In this document: piece by piece, positions 43,628 through 51,274 of the stretch
Numbering within the stretch: the stretch's first letter is position 1
Layout of the letters: each line of letters begins with the position of its first letter
Notes under the pieces: generated by a model
Database searches by the model: none
Seen by the model: the letters and a program-made list of their open reading frames with translations, nothing else
Told to the model about the DNA's origin: nothing
Origin: an uncultured Bacilli bacterium
GTDB taxonomy: Bacteria; Bacillota_I; Bacilli_A; RF39; UBA660
NCBI GenBank assembly: GCA_934096075.1
Contig: CAKOLN010000001.1
Span: forward strand, 62,001-126,000
Direction: 5' to 3'
DNA: 64,000 bases
Translations under genes and position numbers: made by a program

Positions 43628-43798
43628 ATGAAAGAATTTTTTAAAGGTGTAAAAAATGAAACTAAAGCAATACGTTGGCCTAAGGGAAAAACAATGGTAA
43701 AGTATTCTTGTGTAGTACTTGTACTTATGTTATTCTTTGGAGTATATTTTTATGGGTTTGATGTATTATTTACTTTCTTGAAAGGATTAGTGAGTTAG
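43628..43798 (+). CDS. secE: Preprotein translocase subunit SecE
   Basis: The 56-residue protein from ATG 43628 (TGGAGG upstream) reads FFKGVKNETKAIRWPKGK, with the conserved WP, followed by a membrane helix of about 25 residues, the single-span SecE form of Gram-positive bacteria. It stabilises SecY in the Sec channel. It is followed one base later by nusG, as usual; rpmG upstream is absent. Confidence 0.93.
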   Translation: MKEFFKGVKNETKAIRWPKGKTMVKYSCVVLVLMLFFGVYFYGFDVLFTFLKGLVS

Positions 43799-43799
43799 T

Positions 43800-44339
43800 A
43801 TGGAAAATGAAAAATTATGGTATGTAGTTAATACTTATTCAGGTCATGAAAGTAAAGTAAAAGAAAATTTAGAAATGCGTACTGAATCAATGGGAATGGA
43901 GAATAATATTTTTAGAGTTGTTATTCCAGAAACTAAAGAAGTTGAAATTAAGGATGGAGTAAAAAAAGAAAAAACTAAGAAAATGTTTCCAGGATATGTT
44001 TTAGTTGAAATGATTATGAGTGATGAAGCTTGGTATGCTGTTAGAAATACGCCAGGTGTTACTGGATTTATAGGATCAAGTGGTAAAGGTGCTAAGCCTA
44101 TTCCATTAAGTCCTGCTGAAATTGATAAAATACTTGCTAATGAAGGAATGAGTAGATTAGATTTAGAAAATGATCTAAAAGAAGGAGATTCTGTTAAAAT
44201 TGTTGATGGTCCATTTAAAGAAATGTATGGTAAAGTTCAAAATATAGATTTAGAAAATCAAAAACTAAATGTTTTAATTGATTTATTTGGACAAGAAACA
44301 CCTGTAGAAGTTGAGTTAGCTCAAATAAGTAAGATGTAA
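43800..44339 (+). CDS. nusG: Transcription factor NusG
   Basis: The 179-residue protein has the NGN domain start WYVVNTYSGHESKVKENL, FPGYVLVEM, TPGVTGFIG and a C-terminal KOW domain (EGDSVKIVDGPFKEMYGKV), the full NusG pattern. It joins RNA polymerase and affects pausing and Rho. A terminator follows, and the rplK-rplA genes usual after it are absent, replaced by the YhcG array. Confidence 0.97.
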   Translation: MENEKLWYVVNTYSGHESKVKENLEMRTESMGMENNIFRVVIPETKEVEIKDGVKKEKTKKMFPGYVLVEMIMSDEAWYAVRNTPGVTGFIGSSGKGAKPIPLSPAEIDKILANEGMSRLDLENDLKEGDSVKIVDGPFKEMYGKVQNIDLENQKLNVLIDLFGQETPVEVELAQISKM

Positions 44340-44358
44340 AGTTTTAGTAAATAAAATG

Positions 44359-44388
44359 ACAAGTGATAAGAAAATCACTTGTTTTTTT
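44359..44388 (+). terminator. Terminator after nusG
   Basis: AAGTGAT-aagaaa-ATCACTT followed by GTTTTTTTG. Confidence 0.8.
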
Positions 44389-44447
44389 GTAAAATAAAAG
44401 CATTTTTATAGTTTTTGTCGTATATATATTTAGGAGGTAAAAAAATT

Positions 44448-45335
44448 ATGAACTATTATGATGAAATAAAAAATATATTAGTAGATAATATAATTGGAAG
44501 AAAAGTAAGAGAATATAAAAGTAATCAAAAAGATTTAGAAGGATACTATAATGTAGGTAAATTACTTATAGAAGCACAAGGTGGAGTAGCAAGGGCTAAA
44601 TATGGTAATCAACTTATTAAAGAATATTCTAAAAGATTAACGAGTGAACTTGGAAAAGGGTTTTCTATTAGAAGTTTAAAATATATGAGGAAGTTTTATT
44701 TAGTTTGTCAAAAAGGGCAATCACTGATTGCCTTATTTATAAAATATAATGTATCATGGACATTTGTTACAAAACTTTTAAAACTTACTGATATTTGTGA
44801 AATTGAATATTATATTAAAAATATTTATAAATTTAATTTGACAACTAGAGAATTAGATTTGAAACTTAAAACCGATGAATATGATAGACTTGATGATGAA
44901 GTAAAAGAAAAGTTATCTAAACAAGAAGTAGTACCAATTAAAGATACAATACCTAATCCAGTGGTATTAAATGGTTTAATGTTTAAAGAAAAACTAACAG
45001 AGAAAATACTTCAAAAATATATAGATGAAAATCCAATTGAATTATGTAAATCCTTAGGTGAAGGATATACATATGTTGATAGTCAGTATAAAATTAAAAT
45101 AGGAAATAATTACAATTACATTGATGTCTTATTGTTTAATATCATAGATATGAATTATATAGATTTAGAATTAAAGAAAGAATATCATAATAAGACTAAT
45201 GGAGTAATCTTATGTAGAAAAGATAATAAATGGTTAATAAAGTATATAAATAGTGAAGAAATAAGAATAAGAAGATTTATAACAAGTGATGAAAATATTT
45301 GTGAATGTTTAGGAGAAAAAAATGAACTATTATGA
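44448..45335 (+). CDS. YhcG-type DUF1016/PD-(D/E)XK protein, copy 1 with active site deleted
   Basis: The 295-residue protein from ATG 44448 (AGGAGG upstream) has the DUF1016 N-terminal domain and the C-terminal nuclease domain of YhcG proteins. Compared with copies 2 and 3 it lacks 24 residues, including the VVELKI segment whose Glu and Lys complete the PD-(D/E)XK site; only the Asp in YIDVLLF remains. The gap lies exactly between two ATGAATTAT repeats. Residues 72-160 differ strongly from the other copies while both flanks are nearly identical. Copy 1 is probably catalytically dead. It overlaps copy 2 by 14 bases. Confidence 0.8.
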   Translation: MNYYDEIKNILVDNIIGRKVREYKSNQKDLEGYYNVGKLLIEAQGGVARAKYGNQLIKEYSKRLTSELGKGFSIRSLKYMRKFYLVCQKGQSLIALFIKYNVSWTFVTKLLKLTDICEIEYYIKNIYKFNLTTRELDLKLKTDEYDRLDDEVKEKLSKQEVVPIKDTIPNPVVLNGLMFKEKLTEKILQKYIDENPIELCKSLGEGYTYVDSQYKIKIGNNYNYIDVLLFNIIDMNYIDLELKKEYHNKTNGVILCRKDNKWLIKYINSEEIRIRRFITSDENICECLGEKNELL

Positions 45336-46281
45336 TGAAATAAAAAATATATTAGTAGACAATATAATTGGAAGAAAAGTAAGAGAATATAAAAGTAATC
45401 AAAAAGATTTAGAAGGATACTATAATGTAGGTAAATTACTTATAGAAGCACAAGGTGGAGAAACAAGAGCTAAATATGGTAATCAACTTATTAAAGAATA
45501 TTCTAAAAGATTAACGAGTGAACTTGGAAAAGGATATTCAGTTAGATCTCTAACTAATATGAGAACGTATTATTTACATCTGCAAAAACGGCAGACAGTG
45601 TCTGCCAAATTCAAAGCACTTAATATAACCTGGTCAAACATATGTGAAATATTGAAATTAAAAGATGAAAAAGAAATAGAATATTACTTAAATATTTCAA
45701 ATAAATTTAATTTATCTACAAGAGACTTAAGAAAAAGAATTAAATCCAAAGAATATAATAGACTTGATGATGAAGTAAGAGAAAAACTATCTAGACAAGA
45801 AGTGGTACCAATTAAAGATACAATACCTAATCCAGTGGTTCTAAGTGGTTTAAAGTTTAAAGAAAAACTAACAGAAAAAATACTTCAGAAATATATAGAT
45901 GAAAATCCAGTTGAATTTTGTAAGTCTTTAGGTGAGGGGTACACATATGTTGATAGTCAATATAAAATTAAAATCGGAAATAATTATAATTATATTGACG
46001 TATTGTTGTTTAATACAATTGATTTAAATTATGTTGTAGTGGAATTAAAGATAACAGAATTAAAGAAAGAACATATAGGACAAATACAAACATATATGAA
46101 TTATATAGATTTAGAACTTAAGAAAGAATATCATAATAAGACTAATGGAGTAATCTTATGTAGAAAAGATAATAAATGGTTAATAAAGTATATAAATAGT
46201 GAAGAAATAAGAATAAGAAGATTTATAACAAGTGATGAAAATATTTGTGAATGTTTAGGAGAAAAAAATGAACTATTATGA
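45322..46281 (+). CDS. YhcG-type DUF1016/PD-(D/E)XK nuclease, copy 2
   Basis: The 319-residue protein has DUF1016 N-terminal helices (1-160) and a PD-(D/E)XK domain (175-305) with Asp226 (YIDVLLF), Glu241 and Lys243 (VVELKI) in place. YhcG proteins are predicted recombination or defence nucleases; substrate and trigger are not established. Its start codon and ribosome site lie inside the last codons of copy 1. A perfect 8-bp palindrome (45590-45606) lies in its coding sequence at the place where copy 1 has a different one. It overlaps copy 3 by 14 bases. Confidence 0.88.
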   Translation: MNYYDEIKNILVDNIIGRKVREYKSNQKDLEGYYNVGKLLIEAQGGETRAKYGNQLIKEYSKRLTSELGKGYSVRSLTNMRTYYLHLQKRQTVSAKFKALNITWSNICEILKLKDEKEIEYYLNISNKFNLSTRDLRKRIKSKEYNRLDDEVREKLSRQEVVPIKDTIPNPVVLSGLKFKEKLTEKILQKYIDENPVEFCKSLGEGYTYVDSQYKIKIGNNYNYIDVLLFNTIDLNYVVVELKITELKKEHIGQIQTYMNYIDLELKKEYHNKTNGVILCRKDNKWLIKYINSEEIRIRRFITSDENICECLGEKNELL

Positions 46282-47212
46282 TGAAATAAAAAATATATTA
46301 GTAGACAATATAATTGGAAGAAAAGTAAGAGAATATAAAAGTAATCAAAAAGATTTAGAAGGATACTATAATGTAGGTAAATTACTTATAGAAGCACAAG
46401 GTGGAGAAACAAGAGCTAAATATGGTAATCAACTTATTAAAGAATATTCTAAAAGATTAACGAGTGAACTTGGAAAAGGATATTCAGTTAGATCTCTAAC
46501 TAATATGAGAACGTATTATTTACATCTGCAAAAACGGCAGACAGTGTCTGCCAAATTCAAAGCACTTAATATAACCTGGTCAAACATATGTGAAATATTG
46601 AAATTAAAAGATGAAAAAGAAATAGAATATTACTTAAATATTTCAAATAAATTTAATTTATCTACAAGAGACTTAAGAAAAAGAATTAAATCCAAAGAAT
46701 ATAATAGACTTGATGATGAAGTAAGAGAAAAACTATCTAGACAAGAAGTGGTACCAATTAAAGATACAATACCTAATCCAGTGGTTCTAAGTGGTTTAAA
46801 GTTTAAAGAAAAACTAACAGAAAAAATACTTCAGAAATATATAGATGAAAATCCAGTTGAATTTTGTAAGTCTTTAGGTGAGGGGTACACATATGTTGAT
46901 AGTCAATATAAAATTAAAATCGGAAATAATTATAATTATATTGACGTCTTATTGTTTAATGTTATAGATATGAATTATGTTGTAGTAGAATTAAAAATAA
47001 CAGAATTAAAGAAAGAACATATTGGTCAGATAGAAACATATATGAATTATATAGATTTAGAACTTAAGAAAGAATATCATAATAAGACTAATGGAGTAAT
47101 CTTATGTAGAAAAGATAATAAATGGTTAATAAAGTATATAAATAGTGAAGAAATAAGAATAAGAAGATTTATAACAAGTGAAGAAAATATTTGTGAATGT
47201 TTTGATGAGTAA
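46268..47212 (+). CDS. YhcG-type DUF1016/PD-(D/E)XK nuclease, copy 3
   Basis: The 314-residue protein is almost identical to copy 2 at the DNA level up to residue 225 and has an intact catalytic set (Asp226, Glu241, Lys243). Differences cluster near the active site (NVIDMNY against NTIDLNY) and at QIET/QIQT; in that stretch copy 3 resembles copy 1, a sign of gene conversion. It ends CECFDE, whereas copies 1 and 2 end GEKNELL because the next gene's ribosome site and start are read through. It closes the array. Confidence 0.88.
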   Translation: MNYYDEIKNILVDNIIGRKVREYKSNQKDLEGYYNVGKLLIEAQGGETRAKYGNQLIKEYSKRLTSELGKGYSVRSLTNMRTYYLHLQKRQTVSAKFKALNITWSNICEILKLKDEKEIEYYLNISNKFNLSTRDLRKRIKSKEYNRLDDEVREKLSRQEVVPIKDTIPNPVVLSGLKFKEKLTEKILQKYIDENPVEFCKSLGEGYTYVDSQYKIKIGNNYNYIDVLLFNVIDMNYVVVELKITELKKEHIGQIETYMNYIDLELKKEYHNKTNGVILCRKDNKWLIKYINSEEIRIRRFITSEENICECFDE

Positions 47213-47303
47213 TGGTTTAAAGCGATATAAATATAAAATATTTTTAATTATCTTTGGTGGTGTTTGCTTGTTTTATAATGCATTTAATGATAATATTATT
47301 TAA
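47205..47303 (+). CDS. Possible 32-residue hydrophobic peptide
   Basis: An ATG overlapping the end of the third YhcG gene opens a 32-residue frame: a basic start (SNGLKRYKYK), a hydrophobic helix (IFLIIFGGVCLFY) and a short Asn/Asp-rich end. Single-span peptides of this size include type I toxins and small membrane proteins. There is no strong ribosome site, so coupling to the YhcG frame would be needed. This is weakly supported. The rest of 47304-47395 holds only a -10-like TGATATAAT near 47344 for uvrB. Confidence 0.3.
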   Translation: MSNGLKRYKYKIFLIIFGGVCLFYNAFNDNII

Positions 47304-47395
47304 GTTTATTGATGAATGAATAAATACATAGATTTATAATCTTATGATATAATAAATAATATTAGTGTTATAAAAATTAATTAGGAAGTGGTAAT

Positions 47396-49348
47396 ATGTT
47401 TGAAATAGTTAGTAAGTATAAACCAAGTGGGGATCAACCAAAGGCAATAGAAGAGTTAGTTTCTGGAATAAAAAATAATAAAAAATATCAAGTATTACTT
47501 GGTGCGACAGGTACTGGTAAAACTTTTACAATTGCGAATGTTATTAAAGAAGTAAATAAACCTACTTTAATTTTAGCACACAATAAAACATTAGCTGGTC
47601 AACTATATGGTGAATTAAAAGAATTATTTCCTAATAATAGAGTTGAATACTTTGTATCATACTATGACTATTATCAACCAGAAGCCTATGTTCCAAGTAA
47701 AGATTTATATATAGAAAAAGATGCATCTATAAATGATGAAATAGATGAATTAAGACATGCTGCGACTAGTAGTTTACTTAAAAGAGATGATGTAATTGTA
47801 GTAGCAAGTGTATCTTGTATATATGGTATAGGTGAAGTAGAAGAATATAAAAATAAAATGTTAACTTTGGAAGTTGGCGAAATAATAGATAGAGATGAAA
47901 TATTAGAAAAATTAGTAAGTATGCTTTATGAAAGAAGTACTATAGATTTTAAAAGAGGAACATTTAGGGTTAATGGAGATACTATAGAAATAATACCAGC
48001 TTATGAAAGAAAAAATGGAATAAGGATTGAACTATTTGGAGATGAAATAGAAAGAATTAGTGAATTTGATGTATTAACTGGAGTAATAATAAATGATAAA
48101 AAAACTATATCAATATTTCCAGCAAGTCATTTTGTAACAAGTGATGAAAAATTAAAAGAAGCTATTAAGAGAATAGAAGCTGAGTTAAAAGTTAGACTAG
48201 AAGAGTTAGATAAAGAAGGTAAGCTTGTTGAAAAAGAAAGACTTAAACAAAGAACTATGTATGATTTGGAAATGCTTAGGGAAACTGGATTTTGTCATGG
48301 AATAGAGAATTATTCAAGACATATGGCACTTAGAGAAGAAGGAGAAACTCCAACAACATTAATTGATTTCTTTCCTAAAGATTTTTTACTTGTTGTAGAT
48401 GAATCACATGTAACATTACCACAAGTAAGAGGAATGTATAATGGTGATAGGATGAGAAAACAAACTTTAGTTGACTATGGATTTAGATTACCTAGTGCTT
48501 TGGATAACCGTCCTTTAAAATTTGATGAATTTGAAAGTAAAATAAATCAAGCAATATTTGTATCAGCAACACCTGGTGATTATGAGTTAGAATTAGTTAA
48601 TAATAAATATGTAGAACAAATAATTAGACCTACTGGTTTACTTGATCCTATAATTGAAGTAAGAAAAACTAAAGGACAAATAGATGATTTAATAAGTGAA
48701 ATAAATGAAAGAATAAAAAAAGATGAAAGAGTTTTGGTAACAACTTTAACTATAAGAATGGCTGAAGAACTAACTAACTATTTAAAAGAAGTTGGTATTA
48801 AAGTAACTTACTTACATAATGAAATTAAAACACTTGAAAGAATGAATATTATTAGAAATCTAAGACTTGGTGTAATAGATGTAGTAGTAGGTATAAACTT
48901 ATTAAGAGAAGGTATTGATATACCTGAGGTAAGTTTAATATCTATAATGGATGCTGATAAACAAGGATTTTTAAGAAGTACAAGAAGTTTAATTCAAACA
49001 ATAGGAAGATGTGCTAGAAATAAAAATGGTAAAGTTATAATGTATGCAGATAGTTATAGTGATTCTATGAAAGAAGCAATAGAAGAAACTAAAAGAAGAA
49101 GAAGTATACAAGAAAAATATAATTTAGAACATCATATTGTTCCTGAAACAATTAAAAAAGAAGTTAGAGAACTTATTAGTAATGTTGATAATACAAGTAA
49201 AAAGAAAACTGAAAAGATGTCTAAGACTGATAAAAAATTAATGATACAAAATATAGAAAAAGAAATGAAAAAGGCTGCGAGTGAATTAGATTTTGAACGC
49301 GCGATGGAATTAAGAGATATAATGTTTGAATTGAGTACTGAAGAGTAG
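47396..49348 (+). CDS. uvrB: Excinuclease ABC subunit UvrB
   Basis: The 650-residue protein begins with SKYKPSGDQPKAIEEL and has Walker A GATGTGKT and the beta-hairpin region YYDYYQPEAYVPS. The DEAH-like motif is DESHVTLPQVRGMYNGDR, IGRCARN comes in the helicase C half, and a C-terminal UVR motif (ELDFERAMELRDIMF) ends it. Complete and of normal length. UvrB verifies DNA lesions in nucleotide excision repair with UvrA and UvrC, neither of which is in the window. Confidence 0.97.
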   Translation: MFEIVSKYKPSGDQPKAIEELVSGIKNNKKYQVLLGATGTGKTFTIANVIKEVNKPTLILAHNKTLAGQLYGELKELFPNNRVEYFVSYYDYYQPEAYVPSKDLYIEKDASINDEIDELRHAATSSLLKRDDVIVVASVSCIYGIGEVEEYKNKMLTLEVGEIIDRDEILEKLVSMLYERSTIDFKRGTFRVNGDTIEIIPAYERKNGIRIELFGDEIERISEFDVLTGVIINDKKTISIFPASHFVTSDEKLKEAIKRIEAELKVRLEELDKEGKLVEKERLKQRTMYDLEMLRETGFCHGIENYSRHMALREEGETPTTLIDFFPKDFLLVVDESHVTLPQVRGMYNGDRMRKQTLVDYGFRLPSALDNRPLKFDEFESKINQAIFVSATPGDYELELVNNKYVEQIIRPTGLLDPIIEVRKTKGQIDDLISEINERIKKDERVLVTTLTIRMAEELTNYLKEVGIKVTYLHNEIKTLERMNIIRNLRLGVIDVVVGINLLREGIDIPEVSLISIMDADKQGFLRSTRSLIQTIGRCARNKNGKVIMYADSYSDSMKEAIEETKRRRSIQEKYNLEHHIVPETIKKEVRELISNVDNTSKKKTEKMSKTDKKLMIQNIEKEMKKAASELDFERAMELRDIMFELSTEE

Positions 49349-49371
49349 TATAATTATTTTAGGAGGATTTT

Positions 49372-49938
49372 ATGATAGATTTGATTAAAAGAAAAGAAAT
49401 TAAAGGAATACTAGTATCTATATTGTTACTTGTACTTGGTGTATTTTTAATACTTAAACCTTTAGAAATTATTGGTACTTTAGTACAAGTTATAGGTGTA
49501 ATACTTTTGATATGTGGTGTATTTGATTTTGTTAATTATTTTTCATTAAAAGATGAAGATAAACTAATTGATTATACTTTAATGAAAGGTATTATGGAAA
49601 TAACTACATCTATATTATTTATATTTAAGTCAGATGTACTTTCTAGTGTATTTCCTATATTACTTGGATTAATAATTATATTTATTAATATCTTTAAATT
49701 AGAACTTGCTTTAAGTTTAAAGTCTATTGATGAGAATAATTATTTAATTGGAGTTATAATTTCTACATTATCTATTATACTTGGAGTAGTTATAATATTA
49801 AATCCTTTTGATACTTTAGAAGTTGTAGTAATGGCTTCTGGTATAGTTATTATAATAACTGAATTAAGTAATATTATTTATAGTTTTAAAGTATTGAGAT
49901 TTATTAGAAAAACTAAAAAGTTAATAGTTAAGGCATAA
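49372..49938 (+). CDS. DUF308/HdeD-like membrane protein
   Basis: The 188-residue protein has six membrane helices in three hairpins with repeated Gly-Val-Leu/Pro patterns (GVFLILKPLEIIGTLVQVIGVILLICGVFD and GVVIILNPFDTLE split across it), the repeat style of DUF308/HdeD proteins. The E. coli member is linked to acid stress; Gram-positive ones are uncharacterised. AGGAGG precedes the ATG. It may be cotranscribed with uvrB, 23 bases upstream. Confidence 0.75.
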   Translation: MIDLIKRKEIKGILVSILLLVLGVFLILKPLEIIGTLVQVIGVILLICGVFDFVNYFSLKDEDKLIDYTLMKGIMEITTSILFIFKSDVLSSVFPILLGLIIIFINIFKLELALSLKSIDENNYLIGVIISTLSIILGVVIILNPFDTLEVVVMASGIVIIITELSNIIYSFKVLRFIRKTKKLIVKA

Positions 49939-50034
49939 TTAACATACAATAGCATAATATTGGTACTAAATATAGTACCTTTATTTTTATATTAATTTGT
50001 GATATAATGGTATTCGTGTGTTAGGAAGGCTAAT

Positions 50035-50580
50035 ATGACAAAGAAAAATAAAATTAAATATAATGATATAGTTAAAGATATAATAAATAATGAAGTGTTT
50101 TTACTTACTAAGAATGATATACATCATGGTTCAAATAAATATGATCATTTAATAAGAGTATCTAAATTAAGTTATACTCTAGCCAGTTTATTAAAACTTG
50201 ATGTAGTAAGTACTACAAGAGGAGCAATATTACATGATTTCTTTTTAGGTACAAGAAAATCTAAAGAAGAAAATTCTTATTTAAATCATCCAAAAACTGC
50301 GGTAAAAAATGCTAAAAAGTATTTTAATATTAATGAAATGGAAGAAGATATAATAAGAACTCATATGTTTCATCATGTTTTGGCTAAAAAAATATGTCCT
50401 TTAATTAATATTAAAGAACATGCTAAGATAAGTGAGAATAAGCCTAATTATAAAGAATCATGGGTTGTTTCAATAAGTGATATGTTAGTATCTTTTGTTG
50501 AGTCTTTTAGATTTGAACCATCATATATTGTAAATATGAGTTTATTAATTATTATGAGTGAATTCACAATAAAGTGGTAA
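50035..50580 (+). CDS. HD-domain phosphohydrolase family protein
   Basis: The 181-residue protein has an HD-superfamily layout: His38 in YDHLIRVSKLS, the His67-Asp68 pair in ILHDFFLG, then a His-rich helix THMFHHV, and Asp in SISDMLVSFVE. It resembles small HD proteins annotated as metal-dependent phosphohydrolases acting on nucleotides. Substrate unknown. GGAAGGC precedes the ATG, and TGATATAAT about 30 bases up gives a likely promoter. Confidence 0.8.
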   Translation: MTKKNKIKYNDIVKDIINNEVFLLTKNDIHHGSNKYDHLIRVSKLSYTLASLLKLDVVSTTRGAILHDFFLGTRKSKEENSYLNHPKTAVKNAKKYFNINEMEEDIIRTHMFHHVLAKKICPLINIKEHAKISENKPNYKESWVVSISDMLVSFVESFRFEPSYIVNMSLLIIMSEFTIKW

Positions 50581-50702
50581 AAAATATTCATACAGAAATG
50601 TATGATTTTTAAATATAAAAATGTTTGTTTTTAATGACAGTGGTTTTAATAATTATTGCCATAAAAATAGACACTATCAAATGAACTGAAAAACAATCAG
50701 GT

Positions 50703-50735
50703 GAACATTCAGAATTGAATGTTCCACTTTTTATT
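50703..50735 (+). terminator. Hairpin after HD gene
   Basis: GAACATTC-agaatt-GAATGTTC followed by CACTTTTTATT, 123 bases after the HD gene. Between the two (50581-50702) I see no gene. Confidence 0.55.
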
Positions 50736-50796
50736 ATATGAAGATTTCTCTTCTAGATAAGTAATAATATAAATTTTAAAAAAAGTCAAAAAACAC

Positions 50797-50826
50797 TTGT
50801 ATATAAATATTAAAGTATTATATAAT
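50797..50826 (+). promoter_or_regulatory. Promoter of serS T-box operon
   Basis: TTGTAT, an 18-base spacer and TATAAT, about 45 bases before the recognisable T-box stem I. Confidence 0.65.
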
Positions 50827-50869
50827 ACAAATATAAAGCAAAAAGAAGAATAGTAATTAAATTAATTAT

Positions 50870-51027
50870 ATATAGAGAACTAGTGGTTGGTGTAAACTAG
50901 TAATAATATTTAATGAATCTACTTCTTAGTGAAGTTAATAGCTTCCGGGAAAACCCGTTATAGAATTAAGTTAAAAATAGGATGGCACCGTCATTTAAAG
51001 ACTCCTTTAAATATGGTGCTTTTTTTG
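50870..51027 (+). promoter_or_regulatory. T-box leader, serine specifier (TCT)
   Basis: Stem I features (GGTTGG, GAATCTAC) are followed by the antiterminator core AGGATGGCACCG at 50978, and then the terminator GCACC...TTTAAAG/CTTTAAAT...GGTGC with T7. The specifier reads TCT (50918-50920), a Ser codon. This agrees with serS downstream, so uncharged tRNA-Ser should relieve termination. Confidence 0.85.
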
Positions 51028-51042
51028 TTAGAAAGGATAAAT

Positions 51043-51273
51043 ATGAGAAAGGAAACAATAGAAGTTGGAAGTAAATGGAAACATTTTAAAGGATTTATAC
51101 TTGAAGTAAAATTAATTGCTAAACATACTGAAACTTTAGAAGATATGGTAATATATGAACACTCGGGTGAGTTATGGGCAAGACCTATTAGTATATTTTT
51201 AAGTGATGAAGATATAAGCAATAGAAGTGATAATATAACAAAACAAAAATATAGATTTGAAAGGATAGATTAA
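51043..51273 (+). CDS. DUF1653 protein
   Basis: The 76-residue protein from ATG 51043 (AAAGGAT upstream) has the compact DUF1653 pattern: GSKWKHFKGFILEVKLIAKHTETLEDMVIYE, then ELWARPISIFL. The family is small, beta-rich and of unknown function, often near aminoacyl-tRNA synthetases or metabolic genes. Here it lies between the Ser T-box and serS, whose start is 1 base after its stop. An in-frame extension to 50929 runs through the T-box and is not coding. Confidence 0.85.
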   Translation: MRKETIEVGSKWKHFKGFILEVKLIAKHTETLEDMVIYEHSGELWARPISIFLSDEDISNRSDNITKQKYRFERID

Positions 51274-51274
51274 G

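Noticed and set aside
44415..44447. Upstream extension of YhcG copy 1
   Set aside because: AGGAGG lies inside this extension just before the ATG at 44448, whose product start is identical to copies 2 and 3.
50929..51042. Upstream extension of the DUF1653 frame
   Set aside because: It runs through the T-box antiterminator and terminator; the ATG at 51043 has a ribosome site and begins at the domain start.
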